A stretch of DNA of 64,000 bases from Promicromonospora iranensis (GTDB lineage Bacteria; Actinomycetota; Actinomycetes; Actinomycetales; Cellulomonadaceae): positions 248,001 through 312,000 of the forward strand of contig NZ_JAJQMN010000001.1 in the NCBI RefSeq assembly GCF_028994775.1. The letters are read 5' to 3'. The notes beneath the pieces are model-generated. The model searched no databases, was not told the DNA's origin, and saw only the letters and a list, made by a program, of their open reading frames with translations. Positions 8,687-18,600 of the stretch are shown here, one piece after another (position 1 is the first letter of the stretch; every line of letters starts with the position of its first letter). The translations under genes were made by a program, and so were the position numbers.

Positions 8687-9759
8687 CAGCCGGCCGTCAC
8701 CTCGCGGGCGAACCGGTCGACCCACTCGGCCCGCGTGGGCACGAGCTCCGCCGGGTCGAGCGTCGCGTAGCCCTCGGCCACGGGGTCGGCCGCGATGTCA
8801 CCCACGACCGCCTCGATGGAGTCGGGCACCGTCGCCTCGGTGTTGACCGGCAGGTCGCCCACGAGCTCGGCGGACGCCGTCTGGGCCTCGGCCGAGAGCA
8901 GGTAGTCGATGAACTGGTGCGCGCCGTCGGCATTCGGGGCACCGGCGGGGATCATGGCGCGGTTGGTGGCCATGTAGCGGCCGGTGGCGGGCGGCGTCCA
9001 CGCGTACGGCTCACCCGAGGCGACCAGGTCGGTGGCGAAGCCGCTCAGGGAGTCGGCCGCGACGATCTCGCCCTGGGTCAGCAGGTTCGTCACCTCGGTG
9101 GAGGACGAGTAGAACTGCAGGATCCCCGGCGCCCAGCCGCCGATGGTGCTCAGCGCGGTGTCGATGTCGTACGGCCCGTCGCCGTACTCCGCGCCGACGC
9201 CCGAGACCATGAGCTGCCCGGCGGTCACCGAGATGTCCGGCAGGGCGAGCTCGCCGGCGTGCTCGGCGTCGCCGTACAGGTCCCAGTCCGCCGCCTCCTC
9301 CGCGGTCAGCTCCTCGGTCGAGTAGAGCGTCCCGTTGAGCTGGTAGCTGTAGGCCGGGCCCGCGTACGCGTCCTCGAGGGCGAAGTCCGCGACCTCGTCC
9401 AGCGACGGCACCTTGGCGGCGTCGATCTCCTGGAACAGGTCGCTCTCCTGCCCGAGCGCCGCGTAGTAGTCGGAGATCAGCATGACGTCGACGCCGGAGT
9501 CGCCGGCCGCGACCTCGAGCTGCGAGAGCCGGTCCGCGTTCGACCCGGTCTCGACCTCCACCTCGATGCCGGTCTTTGCGGTGAACGGGTCGATCACCGC
9601 CTCCTGGAACTCCTCGACCCCGAACGGGAACGTGGAGACCACGATGGTGTCCTCGGCTGCCGCGTCGTCGCCGGCGGAGCAGCCGGCGGCCAGCAGCGAC
9701 GTGGCCACGAGGCCGGTGGTGATCACCGCTGTGCGGCGCGCCTTCGGGGTGAGGTTCAT
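8686..9759 (-). CDS. ABC transporter substrate-binding lipoprotein (PotD-like)
   Basis: 357 residues. Signal peptide with lipobox LLAAGC, then a mature domain of the spermidine/putrescine/iron/thiamine type (IVVSTFPFGVEEF at the start, later AIDYLLSAEAQ-like FIDYLLSAEAQT). The start overlaps the ATPase stop by four bases (ATGA) and its stop overlaps the deaminase start. It captures the ligand outside the membrane for the two permeases encoded upstream. Substrate unknown; the coupled deaminase suggests an amine or nucleobase-like compound. Confidence 0.88.
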   Translation of the reverse strand: MNLTPKARRTAVITTGLVATSLLAAGCSAGDDAAAEDTIVVSTFPFGVEEFQEAVIDPFTAKTGIEVEVETGSNADRLSQLEVAAGDSGVDVMLISDYYAALGQESDLFQEIDAAKVPSLDEVADFALEDAYAGPAYSYQLNGTLYSTEELTAEEAADWDLYGDAEHAGELALPDISVTAGQLMVSGVGAEYGDGPYDIDTALSTIGGWAPGILQFYSSSTEVTNLLTQGEIVAADSLSGFATDLVASGEPYAWTPPATGRYMATNRAMIPAGAPNADGAHQFIDYLLSAEAQTASAELVGDLPVNTEATVPDSIEAVVGDIAADPVAEGYATLDPAELVPTRAEWVDRFAREVTAG

Positions 9760-10850
9760 GAGATTCCTTCGGTCGGGGCGGTGGATGCGGTCGGGGCGGT
9801 CGTCGGGGCGGTCGGGGCCGCGGTCGAATCAGCGGACAGGTGGGCCAGCCGCGCCTCCGGCGCGAGCAACCGCACCCGGTCACCGGCCGACGGCGTCGGC
9901 CCGGTGGCTGTGTCCGCCCGGTGGTCGGCGAGGAGGCGGACGGCGTTGCCGGCCGGGTCGGTGGCCTCCAGCGTCACGAGCAGGTCGACGCCGCGGTAGG
10001 CGACGTCGAGCACGACCGCGTCGAGCACGATCCCGCCGTCGGCGGACGTGGCTGCGGACGTGTCCGCGGGCAGCACACGCAGGTGCTCAGGGCGGACGGC
10101 GGCCTGCCGGCCGTCCGCGAGCGTCAGGAAGTTCTCGTACCCGAGGAACTCCGCGACGAACCGGTCGGCGGGTGCCGGGAAGACGTCGCGCGGTGCGCCG
10201 CTCTGCACGATCTTCCCGGAGCGCATGAGCACCATCTCGTCGGACATCTCCAGCGCCTCGTCCTGGTCGTGCGTCACGAGCACGACGGTCAGCCCCGTCT
10301 CGGACTGGATGCGGCGGATCTCCGCACGCATCTGAACGCGCAGGCGTGCGTCGAGGTTGGACAGCGGCTCGTCCAGGAGCAGCAGCCGCGGCCGGATGGC
10401 GATCGCCCGGGCCAGCGCCACACGCTGCTGCTGACCGCCGGAGAGCTGCTTGGGCTTGCGGTCGGCCAGGTGCGCCAGCCCGACCAGCTCGAGCGCCTCA
10501 CCCGCACGGCGGCGGCGCTCGGCCGCGGGCACCTTGCGCATCTTGGGGCCGTAGGCCACGTTGTCCGCCACGGTCATGTGCGGGAACAGCGCGTAGGACT
10601 GGAACACCATGCCCAGGTTGCGCTTCTCGGGCGGGAGGCGGGTCGCGTCGTCGCCGTCGATCAGGATCCGGCCCGACGTCGGCGCGCTGTACCCGGCGAG
10701 CATGCGCAGCGTCGTCGTCTTGCCGCAGCCGCTCGGGCCGAGCAGCGTGGTGAGGCGCCCGCGCGGGATCTGGAGGTCTATCGAGTCGACAGCGGTGAAG
10801 CTGCCGAACCGCTGGGAGACGCCGACGAGCTCGGCGGCTGGGGTGGTCAT
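9756..10850 (-). CDS. ABC transporter ATP-binding protein (PotA-like)
   Basis: 364 residues. Walker A GPSGCGKTT, Q-loop in GMVFQSYALFPHMTV, signature LSGGQQQRVALARA, Walker B LLLLDEPLSNLD and switch His (VTHDQDEAL) are all intact. The C-terminal third is a TOBE-type regulatory domain (FLTLADGRQAAVRPEHLRV). The tail is rich in Ala/Pro/Thr (about 20 residues). Four-base ATGA overlaps on both sides place it inside the operon. Confidence 0.95.
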   Translation of the reverse strand: MTTPAAELVGVSQRFGSFTAVDSIDLQIPRGRLTTLLGPSGCGKTTTLRMLAGYSAPTSGRILIDGDDATRLPPEKRNLGMVFQSYALFPHMTVADNVAYGPKMRKVPAAERRRRAGEALELVGLAHLADRKPKQLSGGQQQRVALARAIAIRPRLLLLDEPLSNLDARLRVQMRAEIRRIQSETGLTVVLVTHDQDEALEMSDEMVLMRSGKIVQSGAPRDVFPAPADRFVAEFLGYENFLTLADGRQAAVRPEHLRVLPADTSAATSADGGIVLDAVVLDVAYRGVDLLVTLEATDPAGNAVRLLADHRADTATGPTPSAGDRVRLLAPEARLAHLSADSTAAPTAPTTAPTASTAPTEGIS

Positions 10851-11668
10851 CGGTTGATTCCTCCGAAGATCTTGGCGAAGCCGACGGTGCGCTCGGCGAC
10901 GATCGCGACGACCACCGTCGCGGCGAGCACCAGCGTGGAAGCGGCGGCGACCATGGGGTCGTAGCTCTGCTGGACGTAGTCGAGCATCGTGACGGGCAGC
11001 GTCCGGAAGTCGCGGGTCTGCAGCAGCAGCGACAGCGGCACGTTGTTGAACGAGGTGACGAACCCGAGCAGGCCCGCCGAGATGAGGCCCGGCCGCAGCA
11101 TCGGGAGCGTCACCGTCACGAAGGCCCGCAGCGGTGAGGCGCCCAGGCCGCGGGCCGCTTCCTCCAGCGCGGGGTCGGCGAGCGCCAGCGAGGCGCCGGT
11201 GACCCGCACGGCGTACGGGAGCAGCAGTGCCGTGTGGCCGAGCAGCAAGGTGGTGAAGTTGTCCAGGCGCAGGCCGATCATGAGCTGCTGGTACAGCGCC
11301 AGTCCGACCACCAGCTCCGGCACCACCAGCGGTGACAGGAACAGCCCTTCGAGCAGACCCTTGCCGGGGATCTTTCCTCGGTGGATCGCGAGCGTGACCG
11401 GCACACCGAGCAGCAGCGCCAGCCCGGTGGCCAGAACGGCCAGCTGGAGGCTGGAGACCACGGCCTCCATGAACGGCGTGTAGGCCACCGCCTCCCCGAA
11501 CCAGCGCAGGGACAGGCCGTCGGGCGGGAAGCGCAGGGTGCTGCCCGCGGTGAACGCCGTGGCGACGACGAACAGGATCGGCACGATCATCACCACGTAG
11601 CCGGCGACCGCGAGCGTGCCGGCGACCGGGTGGCGGAGCCTCGCGGTCCGGCTCATGACGGCGCTCAT
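10847..11668 (-). CDS. ABC transporter permease (PotC-like)
   Basis: 273 residues from the ATG at 11668, which overlaps the preceding permease stop (ATGA); a second ATG lies 12 bases inside. About six membrane segments, with the EAA loop EEAARGLGASPLRAFVTVTLP about two thirds along. N-terminal GTLAVAGYVVMIVPILFVV is the first span. Partner of the permease encoded just upstream. The frame stays open upstream to about 12598, but that part is the other permease read out of frame. Confidence 0.92.
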   Translation of the reverse strand: MSAVMSRTARLRHPVAGTLAVAGYVVMIVPILFVVATAFTAGSTLRFPPDGLSLRWFGEAVAYTPFMEAVVSSLQLAVLATGLALLLGVPVTLAIHRGKIPGKGLLEGLFLSPLVVPELVVGLALYQQLMIGLRLDNFTTLLLGHTALLLPYAVRVTGASLALADPALEEAARGLGASPLRAFVTVTLPMLRPGLISAGLLGFVTSFNNVPLSLLLQTRDFRTLPVTMLDYVQQSYDPMVAAASTLVLAATVVVAIVAERTVGFAKIFGGINR

Positions 11669-12486
11669 GCGGTGGCTCCCTTGCGTCCGACCAGCGTCGA
11701 GATCCCGGAGACCAGGAAGACCAGGACCGTCATCACGATCGCCGTGGCCGAGGCCGCCGCCCAGTCGACGGTGACGCTCGCGTACGAGAAGAGCTGGGTG
11801 GAGAGCATGCGCTGGCTCGACCCGCCGAGCAGGTAGGGCGTGGTGTACGCGGTGACCGACCCGGCGAAGACCAGCGTGGCCGCCACCACGATGCCCGGCA
11901 GCGACAACGGCACCAGGACCGACCAGAAGGCGCGGGTGCGGCTGGCGCCCAGGCCCCGCGCGGCCTCGTCGAGGCCTGGGTCGACCTGCGCGACGGCGGA
12001 GTAGCAGGTGATGACCGCCAGCGGCAGGAAGAGCTGCACCAGACCGAGCACGATCGCCAGCTCCGTGTACAGCAGCTGGGGCGCCTCGTCGACGATGCCC
12101 AGGCCGGTCAGCAGCTGCCCGATCACGCCGTTCGACCCCAGCACGACCAGCCAGCCAAAGGTGCGCACCACGTTGCTCAGCAGCAGCGGGAAGATCGCCA
12201 GCGCGAGCAGCACGCCCGACCAGCGGGACTGCGACCGGGCGAGCAGCGAGGCGATGGGAAATCCGAGCACCACGCACAGCGCCGTGACGATCAGCCCGAT
12301 GCGTACGGTGCGCCAGATGATCCCCAGGTCGTAGGGGTCGGTGAGCATCGCGCCCATGCGCTCGAGCACCTGGGCGAAGCTCACGCCTGGCGGCGCGAAC
12401 AGCATGGCGACCGCCGGCAGCAGGAAGCCGACGCACAGGAACGCCAGCCCCGGCAGGAGCAGGAGGAGTGAGGAGCGTGCTCGCAC
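11665..12486 (-). CDS. ABC transporter permease (PotB-like), first gene of operon
   Basis: 273 residues if started at the GTG at 12486. A TTG at 12519 would add eleven residues but falls inside a LacI-type operator, so I prefer the shorter form. Six spans and EAA loop DEAARGLGASRTRAFWSVLVP. First gene of a five-gene operon (permease, permease, ATPase, binding protein, deaminase) with ATGA-type junctions throughout. Likely repressed by the divergent LacI regulator at 12658. Confidence 0.88.
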   Translation of the reverse strand: MRARSSLLLLLPGLAFLCVGFLLPAVAMLFAPPGVSFAQVLERMGAMLTDPYDLGIIWRTVRIGLIVTALCVVLGFPIASLLARSQSRWSGVLLALAIFPLLLSNVVRTFGWLVVLGSNGVIGQLLTGLGIVDEAPQLLYTELAIVLGLVQLFLPLAVITCYSAVAQVDPGLDEAARGLGASRTRAFWSVLVPLSLPGIVVAATLVFAGSVTAYTTPYLLGGSSQRMLSTQLFSYASVTVDWAAASATAIVMTVLVFLVSGISTLVGRKGATA

Positions 12487-12504
12487 GAGCCCGTCTTTCG
12501 TCGA

Positions 12505-12518
12505 TGGAACCGGTTGCA
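12505..12518. promoter_or_regulatory. LacI-type operator upstream of the permease operon
   Basis: TGGAACCGGTTGCA matches the palindromic LacI/GalR consensus TGNAACCGGTTNCA. It lies 18 bases before the chosen permease start, between the two divergent units. Confidence 0.75.
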
Positions 12519-12604
12519 AGGGACCTTAAGGCATTGTCGGCCGGGCTCTGGCAATCCCGCGTTAACTCCGTGTTACATCGGGCGACCCCGGGGCCCATAA
12601 CGGA

Positions 12605-12618
12605 CGGAAACGGTTGCA
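12605..12618. promoter_or_regulatory. Second LacI-type operator, near the regulator gene
   Basis: CGGAAACGGTTGCA is a variant of the same palindrome, spaced 100 bases from the first and 40 bases before the lacI-type start. The even spacing would allow looping and autoregulation (inference). Confidence 0.65.
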
Positions 12619-12657
12619 GAGGGCGTCTAGAGTGTCCCCACCGACAAAGGAGGTACG

Positions 12658-13599
12658 GTGCCCGATCTGTCCGACGTCGCCGCGGTAGCCGGCGTCTCGA
12701 AGGCGACCGCGTCGCGCGCGCTCAACGGGAGCGGCCTGGTCGCCGCCGAGACCGCGGTGCGTGTGGTGGCGGCCGCCGCCCGGCTCGGCTACGTGCCCAA
12801 CCGGGCGGCGCGCGAGCTCGCCCGGGGCCGCAGCGGCATCATCGCGATCGTCGTCCCCACCCTGGACAACACCTTCTTCACGCCGATCATCGCCGGCGCC
12901 CAGGCGCGCGCCGAGGAGGCGGGGCTACAGCTCACCGTCGCCGTGCACCCCCTGGACTCCGCCGGCGCGTTCGACCGGCTCGCCCGCCAGGTCGACGGCT
13001 TCCTCGTCGTCGCCCCGCGCGGCAGCGACACGCTCGTCGCCGGCTCGGGAGCGGCGAAGCCCGCCGTCCTGGTCGACCGCGAGATCGACGGTATGACGTC
13101 GGTGGTGGCCGACACCGCCACCGCCTTCGGCACGCTGACGACCCGGCTCGCAGCCGAGGGCCACGAGCGCATCGTCTACGTGGGCGGGCCCGAGGGCTCC
13201 TGGCAGGACCGGCAGCGCACCGCCGCCGTGCACGACGCCGCCCGCCGGGCCGGCGCCGAGCTCACCGTGCTCGGCCCGTGCCCGGCGACCTTCGCCGCCG
13301 GCGTCGAGGTGACGTCCGCCGTCCTGGACACGGGCGCGACCGCCGTCGTGCCCTACGCGACGTCGATCGGGCTGGGTCTGCTGCTGGCGCTGGGCACGCG
13401 CGGCGTGGACGTGCCGCGCGACCTGGTGGTGAGCACCGAGCCGACGGTCATCGAGGCGCTCGGCCTGGAGCACACACCCGCCATCGACGTCGACGGCGAG
13501 GAGCTGGGCCGCACCGCGATGGACCTGCTGGCCCGGCTCCTGGACGGGCAGGACGAGCCCGGACGGCAGGCGCGGCTGCCGGTGCCGGTGCGGGGCTGA
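12658..13599 (+). CDS. LacI family transcriptional regulator of the ABC/deaminase operon
   Basis: 313 residues, GTG start preceded by AAAGGAGG. The N-terminus begins directly with the LacI helix-turn-helix (LSDVAAVAGVSKATASRALNG) and hinge, followed by a periplasmic-binding-protein-like effector domain (GIIAIVVPTLDNTFFTPII). Divergent from the transporter operon, with two matching operators in the 170-base gap, so it very probably controls that operon in response to the imported compound or a derivative. Confidence 0.92.
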   Translation: MPDLSDVAAVAGVSKATASRALNGSGLVAAETAVRVVAAAARLGYVPNRAARELARGRSGIIAIVVPTLDNTFFTPIIAGAQARAEEAGLQLTVAVHPLDSAGAFDRLARQVDGFLVVAPRGSDTLVAGSGAAKPAVLVDREIDGMTSVVADTATAFGTLTTRLAAEGHERIVYVGGPEGSWQDRQRTAAVHDAARRAGAELTVLGPCPATFAAGVEVTSAVLDTGATAVVPYATSIGLGLLLALGTRGVDVPRDLVVSTEPTVIEALGLEHTPAIDVDGEELGRTAMDLLARLLDGQDEPGRQARLPVPVRG

Positions 13600-13624
13600 C
13601 CGCCCGCACGGTCAGCGAGCACGA

Positions 13625-14455
13625 TCAACGCAGCATGATCACGAGCTGGGTCAGGAGCGGCGCGACCAGTAGCGCCGGGAGCAGGTCGCCCACCGGGATC
13701 CGCTTGATGTCGAGCAGCCGGAGGGCGATGCCCACCAGCAGCAGGCCGCCGGTCGCCGTCAGCGCGGCGATGTGCGCGTCCGGCAGCACCGACCCGAGAA
13801 GCACCCCGGCCAGCGTCACCAGGCCCTGGACCACGGCGACCGACACCGCGGACAGCAGCACCCCGATCCCGAACGAGGACGCGAAGGCGAGCGCCGCGAA
13901 GCCGTCGAGGACCGACTTCAGCAGGAGCTGGTCGATCCCCCGCCCGAGACCGTCGGACAGCGAACCGAGGATGGCGAGCGGCCCGACGCAGAACAGCAGC
14001 GAAGCGGTGAGCCACCCCTCGATGAAGCGTTCGCGCGCCGCGCCGTCCGGGCCGTGCCCCGCGGCGCTCTCCGGGCCGCGCTCTGCCGCGTCGGGTAGCA
14101 CCGAGCTTCGACGCGCGCCGCCGGAGCGTCCGGCCAGCCGGCCCTGGATCACGCCGGCCAGCCCTTCGAGGCGCGCCTCGATCCGGAGCAGCGAGCCGGC
14201 GATGCCACCGATCAGCAAGGACCCGAGCACGATCAGCACGGGCGCGCCGCTGCCCGTCGCCGCGAGGAACGCGTCGTCGGTGACCGAGACCGCCGACAGC
14301 GCGGCGACGAGCAGGGTCACGAGGCCGAGGATGTCGGTCACCACCGCATGGGTGCGCTGGGGCAGCCGGTGACCCACGGCCATCCCGAGCAGGGATCCGA
14401 CGACTATCGTCCCGACGTTGACAAGAGTGCCCAGTCCGGGGAAGTCGACGTTCAC
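13625..14455 (-). CDS. DUF554 family membrane protein
   Basis: 276 residues. Starts with GLGTLVNVGTIVVGSLLGM and contains about seven hydrophobic segments; the internal pattern (GSLLIGGIAGSLLRIE, later FASSFGIGVLLSA) is typical of DUF554 (YdfK-like). A polar, Gly/Arg-rich insert of some 35 residues follows the fourth span. No function is established for the family. Convergent with the LacI gene, 25 bases apart. Confidence 0.85.
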   Translation of the reverse strand: MNVDFPGLGTLVNVGTIVVGSLLGMAVGHRLPQRTHAVVTDILGLVTLLVAALSAVSVTDDAFLAATGSGAPVLIVLGSLLIGGIAGSLLRIEARLEGLAGVIQGRLAGRSGGARRSSVLPDAAERGPESAAGHGPDGAARERFIEGWLTASLLFCVGPLAILGSLSDGLGRGIDQLLLKSVLDGFAALAFASSFGIGVLLSAVSVAVVQGLVTLAGVLLGSVLPDAHIAALTATGGLLLVGIALRLLDIKRIPVGDLLPALLVAPLLTQLVIMLR

Positions 14456-14563
14456 GGCGCGAGCCTAACCGTCGCCCGAGCACTCCTGCTCCGTCCTGCT
14501 CCGTCCTGGCGAGGCCACCCGAGGAGTGCTGCCCGGCGAGCGCGGACGGGAGGTGGCGCGGAC

Positions 14564-14638
14564 GGTGTACGCGATCGAGGTCGGTTGCCGAGGGTAGACA
14601 ACGTCTACTCGGAGCAACTGACCTCGATCGCCTACACC
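14564..14638. repeat. Long imperfect inverted repeat, 36-bp arms
   Basis: Arm 14564-14599 (GGTGTACGCGATCGAGGTC...) is largely complementary to arm 14603-14638 (...GACCTCGATCGCCTACACC), about 29-30 of 36 positions pairing, with a three-base loop. It lies in the gap between the DUF554 start and the SDR stop. It could terminate the SDR message, but the length and degeneracy also fit a dispersed palindromic element. The remaining gap (14639-14750) holds only short degenerate AGGTCAG/GATCAGTGC-like repeats. Confidence 0.7.
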
Positions 14639-14750
14639 TTCCCCGCGCACGGCCGGCAGTGCACAAGGGCCCGTGGAGCGACGGATCAGTGCGCCGAAAG
14701 GGTCAGCGCGCTAGAAGGTCAGGGCACCCGAATGTCACTGCACCGAAGGA

Positions 14751-15530
14751 TCAGTGCACCGAGAAGCCGCCGTCGACGAAGAGCGAGTGGCCCGTGACGT
14801 AACCGGAGGCGGCGCTCGCGAGGAAGACGGCGGCGCCCGCGAAGTCCTCCGGGACGCCGTTGCGGCCCACGGTGGTGCGGGCCGCGAGCGCCGCCACCTT
14901 CTCGGTGTCGTCCTGGAGGCGCTGGTTCAGAGGGGTGAGCACGAATCCGGGCACCAGGGTGTTGGCGGTGACGCCGCGGCTGGACCAGGCCTCGGACTGG
15001 GAGCGCGCGAGGGATTCGAGGCCGCCCTTGGACACGCCGTAGGCGCCGCTGTCGACGAACGAGCGGTGTGCCTGCTGGGAGGAGATGTGGATGAGCCGGC
15101 CGAAGCCGCGTTCGGCCATGCCGGGGGCGAACCGCTGCCCGAGCAGGAAGGGTGCTTCGAGGTTGACGGTCATGGTGCTGTCCCAGATGGCCTCGTCGAC
15201 CTGGCCGAGGTGGGGGCGCAGGTTGATGCCCGCGCTGTTGACGATGATGTCGGGCTCGCCAGCTGCGGCGGTGATGCCGTCGGCGGCAGCGCGGATGCCG
15301 TCGCGGGTGGAGAGGTCGGCGACCAGCGGCTCGACGGAGCAGCCGCGCTCGCGCAGGCTCGTCGCGACCTCGTCGAGCCGGTCGGCGCCGCGTGCGACGA
15401 GCACGGTGTGCGCCCCGGCCAGTGCGAGCGCCTCGGCGATGGCACGCCCGATGCCGGAGCTGCCTCCGGTCACGACGGCGGTGCGGCCCTCGAGGGAGAA
15501 CAGGGAGGCCAGGTAGTCGCGCGTTGTCAT
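14751..15530 (-). CDS. SDR family oxidoreductase
   Basis: 259 residues from the ATG at 15530 (a GTG at 15548 would add six). Classical short-chain dehydrogenase: NAD(P) loop TGGSSGIGRA, NSAG, catalytic Ser in ISSQQAHRS, YGVSK (Tyr and Lys), and C-terminal PEDFAGAAVFLAS...GHSLFVDGG. The arrangement resembles gluconate 5-dehydrogenase-like members, but the substrate cannot be fixed. Divergent from metH with about 100 bases between starts. Confidence 0.92.
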   Translation of the reverse strand: MTTRDYLASLFSLEGRTAVVTGGSSGIGRAIAEALALAGAHTVLVARGADRLDEVATSLRERGCSVEPLVADLSTRDGIRAAADGITAAAGEPDIIVNSAGINLRPHLGQVDEAIWDSTMTVNLEAPFLLGQRFAPGMAERGFGRLIHISSQQAHRSFVDSGAYGVSKGGLESLARSQSEAWSSRGVTANTLVPGFVLTPLNQRLQDDTEKVAALAARTTVGRNGVPEDFAGAAVFLASAASGYVTGHSLFVDGGFSVH

Positions 15531-15621
15531 GGCCGGGACGATACCCACGTCGACGCCCCGGGGCGCACCTGCGCCGGTACCGCCCTCCGGGCAGCCGCCG
15601 CGCCGTCGCCGGGTGGGGGCT

Positions 15622-15627
15622 TACGCT
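15622..15627 (+). promoter_or_regulatory. Likely -10 box of a leaderless metH transcript
   Basis: TACGCT, preceded by T, ends six bases before the metH GTG, and no Shine-Dalgarno sequence is present. Transcription would start at or beside the start codon, the common leaderless arrangement in actinobacteria. Confidence 0.5.
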
Positions 15628-15633
15628 GCCGGG

Positions 15634-18600
15634 GTGACCGCTCTTCCCGCTGCCCTGCCCGCTCTTGGTGAACGTTCCGCCGCCCTGCTGGAGGCCATGC
15701 GCACGCGCGTGGTCGTGGCCGACGGTGCCATGGGGACGATGATCCAGGCGGCGAACCCGACCCTGGAGGACTACGAGGGTCTGGAGGGCTGCAACGAGAT
15801 CCTGACGGTCTCGCGCCCGGACATCATCGCGGGGGTGCACGACGGCTTCCTCGAGGTGGGCGTGGACGCCATCGAGTCGAACACGTTCGGCGCGAACTGG
15901 TCGAACCTGTCGGACTACGGCATCGACGACCGCATCCGTGAGCTGGCCCGCAAGGGTGCGGCGATCGCCCGGGAACGCGCCGACGTCTTCGCGACGCCGG
16001 AGCACCCCCGCTGGGTCCTGGGCTCGATGGGCCCGGGCACCAAGCTGCCGTCGCTGGGGCACACCACGTACGCGCACCTCCGGGACACGTTCGCGGAGCA
16101 GGCGGCGGGCCTGATCGAGGGCGGCGCGGACGCGCTGCTGATCGAGACCAGCCAGGACCTGCTGCAGGCCAAGGCCGCGGTGACGGGCTGCCGGCAGGCG
16201 ATGGCCCCGGTGGAGGAAGGTGGGGTCGGGCAGCGGGTCGCGATCATCGTGTCGGTGACCGTGGAGACCACGGGCACCATGCTGATGGGCTCGGAGATCG
16301 GCGCGGCCCTGGTCGCGCTGCAGGCGCTGGGCATCGACGCGATCGGTATGAACTGCGCCACCGGTCCGGAGCAGATGAGCGAGCACCTGCGCCACCTGTC
16401 GCAGCACGCGGAGATACCGGTCGCGTGCATGCCGAACGCGGGCCTGCCGGTGCTGGGGCCGAACGGCGCCTCTTACCCGCTCACCCCGGAGGAGCTCGCC
16501 GCGGCGCACACGCAGTTCGCGCGCGAGTTCGGCCTGGGCCTGGTGGGCGGCTGCTGCGGTACGACTCCGGAGCACATGCGGCTCGTGGTCGAGGCCGTTG
16601 GCGGGCGTCCCGTGGCGGAGCGTGCACCGGTGCGGGAGAACGCCGTCGCCTCGCTGTACTCCGCGACGGACCTGCGCCAGGAGACGAGCTTCCTCGCGAT
16701 CGGCGAGCGCACCAACGCCAACGGCTCCAAGGCGTTCCGTGAGGCGATGCTGGAGAGCCGCTGGGACGACGTCGTCGACATCGCTCGCGCGCAGACGCGC
16801 GACGGGGCGCACCTGTTGGACGTGTGCGTGGACTACGTGGGGCGCGACGGGGTCGCCGATGTGCGCGACGTCGTGTCCCGGCTGGCCTCGGCCTCGACGC
16901 TCCCCCTCGTGATCGACTCCACGGAGCCCGCGGTGATCCGCGCGGGCCTGGAGCTGCTGGGCGGGCGCGGCGTGGTGAACTCGGTGAACTTCGAGGACGG
17001 TGACGGGCCGACGTCACGGTTCGGGCGCATCATGCCGGCGGTGGTGGAGCACGGCGCCGCCGTCGTCGCGCTGACGATCGACGAGGAGGGCCAGGCGCGC
17101 ACGGCCGACCACAAGGTCGCCATCGCGTCGCGACTGATCGACACCCTGGTGAACGACTGGGGCATGCGCGTGGACGACATCATCGTCGACGCCCTGACGT
17201 TCCCCATCGCGACCGGCCAGGAGGAGACGCGGCGGGACGCGATCGAGACCATCGAGGCGATCCGCGAGATCACGCGCAAGTACCCCGGTGTGCATACGAC
17301 GCTCGGCGTCTCGAACGTGTCGTTCGGCCTCAATCCGGCGGCGCGCGCTGTGCTGAACTCGGTGTTCCTGCACGAGGCGACGGAGGCCGGCCTGGACTCG
17401 GCGATCGTGCACGCGGCGAAGATCCTGCCGCTGGCCTCGATCCCGGACGAGCAGCGCCAGACCGCGCTGGACCTGGTGTGGGACAAGCGCGAGTGGGACG
17501 CCGACGGCAACCTGACGTACGACCCGCTGTCCAAGCTGCTCGACCTGTTCGAGGGTGTCGACGCCGGGGCGATCCGGGACGCCCGCGCCGCGGAGCTGGC
17601 GGGGCTGCCCATCGGCGAGCGGCTCGCGCGGCGCATCATCGACGGTGCCCGCAAGGGGCTGGAGCCGGACATCGAGGAGGCGCTCGGCGACGGGATGAAG
17701 GCGCTCGACATCGTCAACGACCACCTGTTGGAAGGCATGAAGGTGGTGGGCGAGCTGTTCGGCAAGGGCGAGATGCAGCTGCCGTTCGTGCTGCAGTCGG
17801 CCGAGGTGATGAAGGCAGCCGTCGCGCTGCTGGAACCGCACATGGAGAAGGTCGAGGGCGACCAGACCAAGGGCACGATCGTGCTGGCGACGGTGCGCGG
17901 CGACGTGCACGACATCGGCAAGAACCTCGTGGACATCATCCTGACGAACAACGGCTACAAGGTCGTGAACATCGGCATCAAGCAGCCGGTGAGCGCCATG
18001 ATCGACGCCGCGCTGGAGCACGACGCCGACGTGATCGGCATGTCGGGGCTGCTGGTGAAGTCGACGGTGGTGATGAAGGAGAACCTGGAGGAGCTGGCCT
18101 CGCGCGGGTACGACAAGCGGTGGCCGGTACTGCTGGGCGGGGCCGCGCTGACGCGGACCTACGTGGAGGACGACCTGGCGGGCCAGTTCCCCGGCGTCGT
18201 GCGGTACGCGAAGGACGCCTTCGAGGGTCTGCGGCTCATGGAGCCGCTGGTGCGGGTCGCGCGCGGGGCCTCCCCCGACGACGTCGGCCTGCCGGCGCTG
18301 AAGAAGCGGCGGCACGCGGTGGTGACGGTGACGCAGACGGCGGAGGAGGACCTGCCGGCGCGGTCGGACGTCGCCGCCGACAACCCCGTGCCCGACCCGC
18401 CGTTCTGGGGCACGCGGATCGTGAAGGGCGTGCAGCTCTCCGAGTACGCGGCGTTCCTGGACGAGCGGGCGACGTTCATGGGCCAGTGGGGGCTCAAGCC
18501 GGGGCGGTCCTCGGATGGCGCGTCGTACGAGGAGCTGGTCGAGACCGAGGGCCGGCCGCGGCTCGCGGAGTGGATGGACCGGATCCTGACCGACCAGATC

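Noticed and set aside
15531-15633. Cobalamin riboswitch before metH
   Set aside because: Only about 100 bases, shared with the SDR promoter; no B12-box-like sequence and metH looks leaderless.
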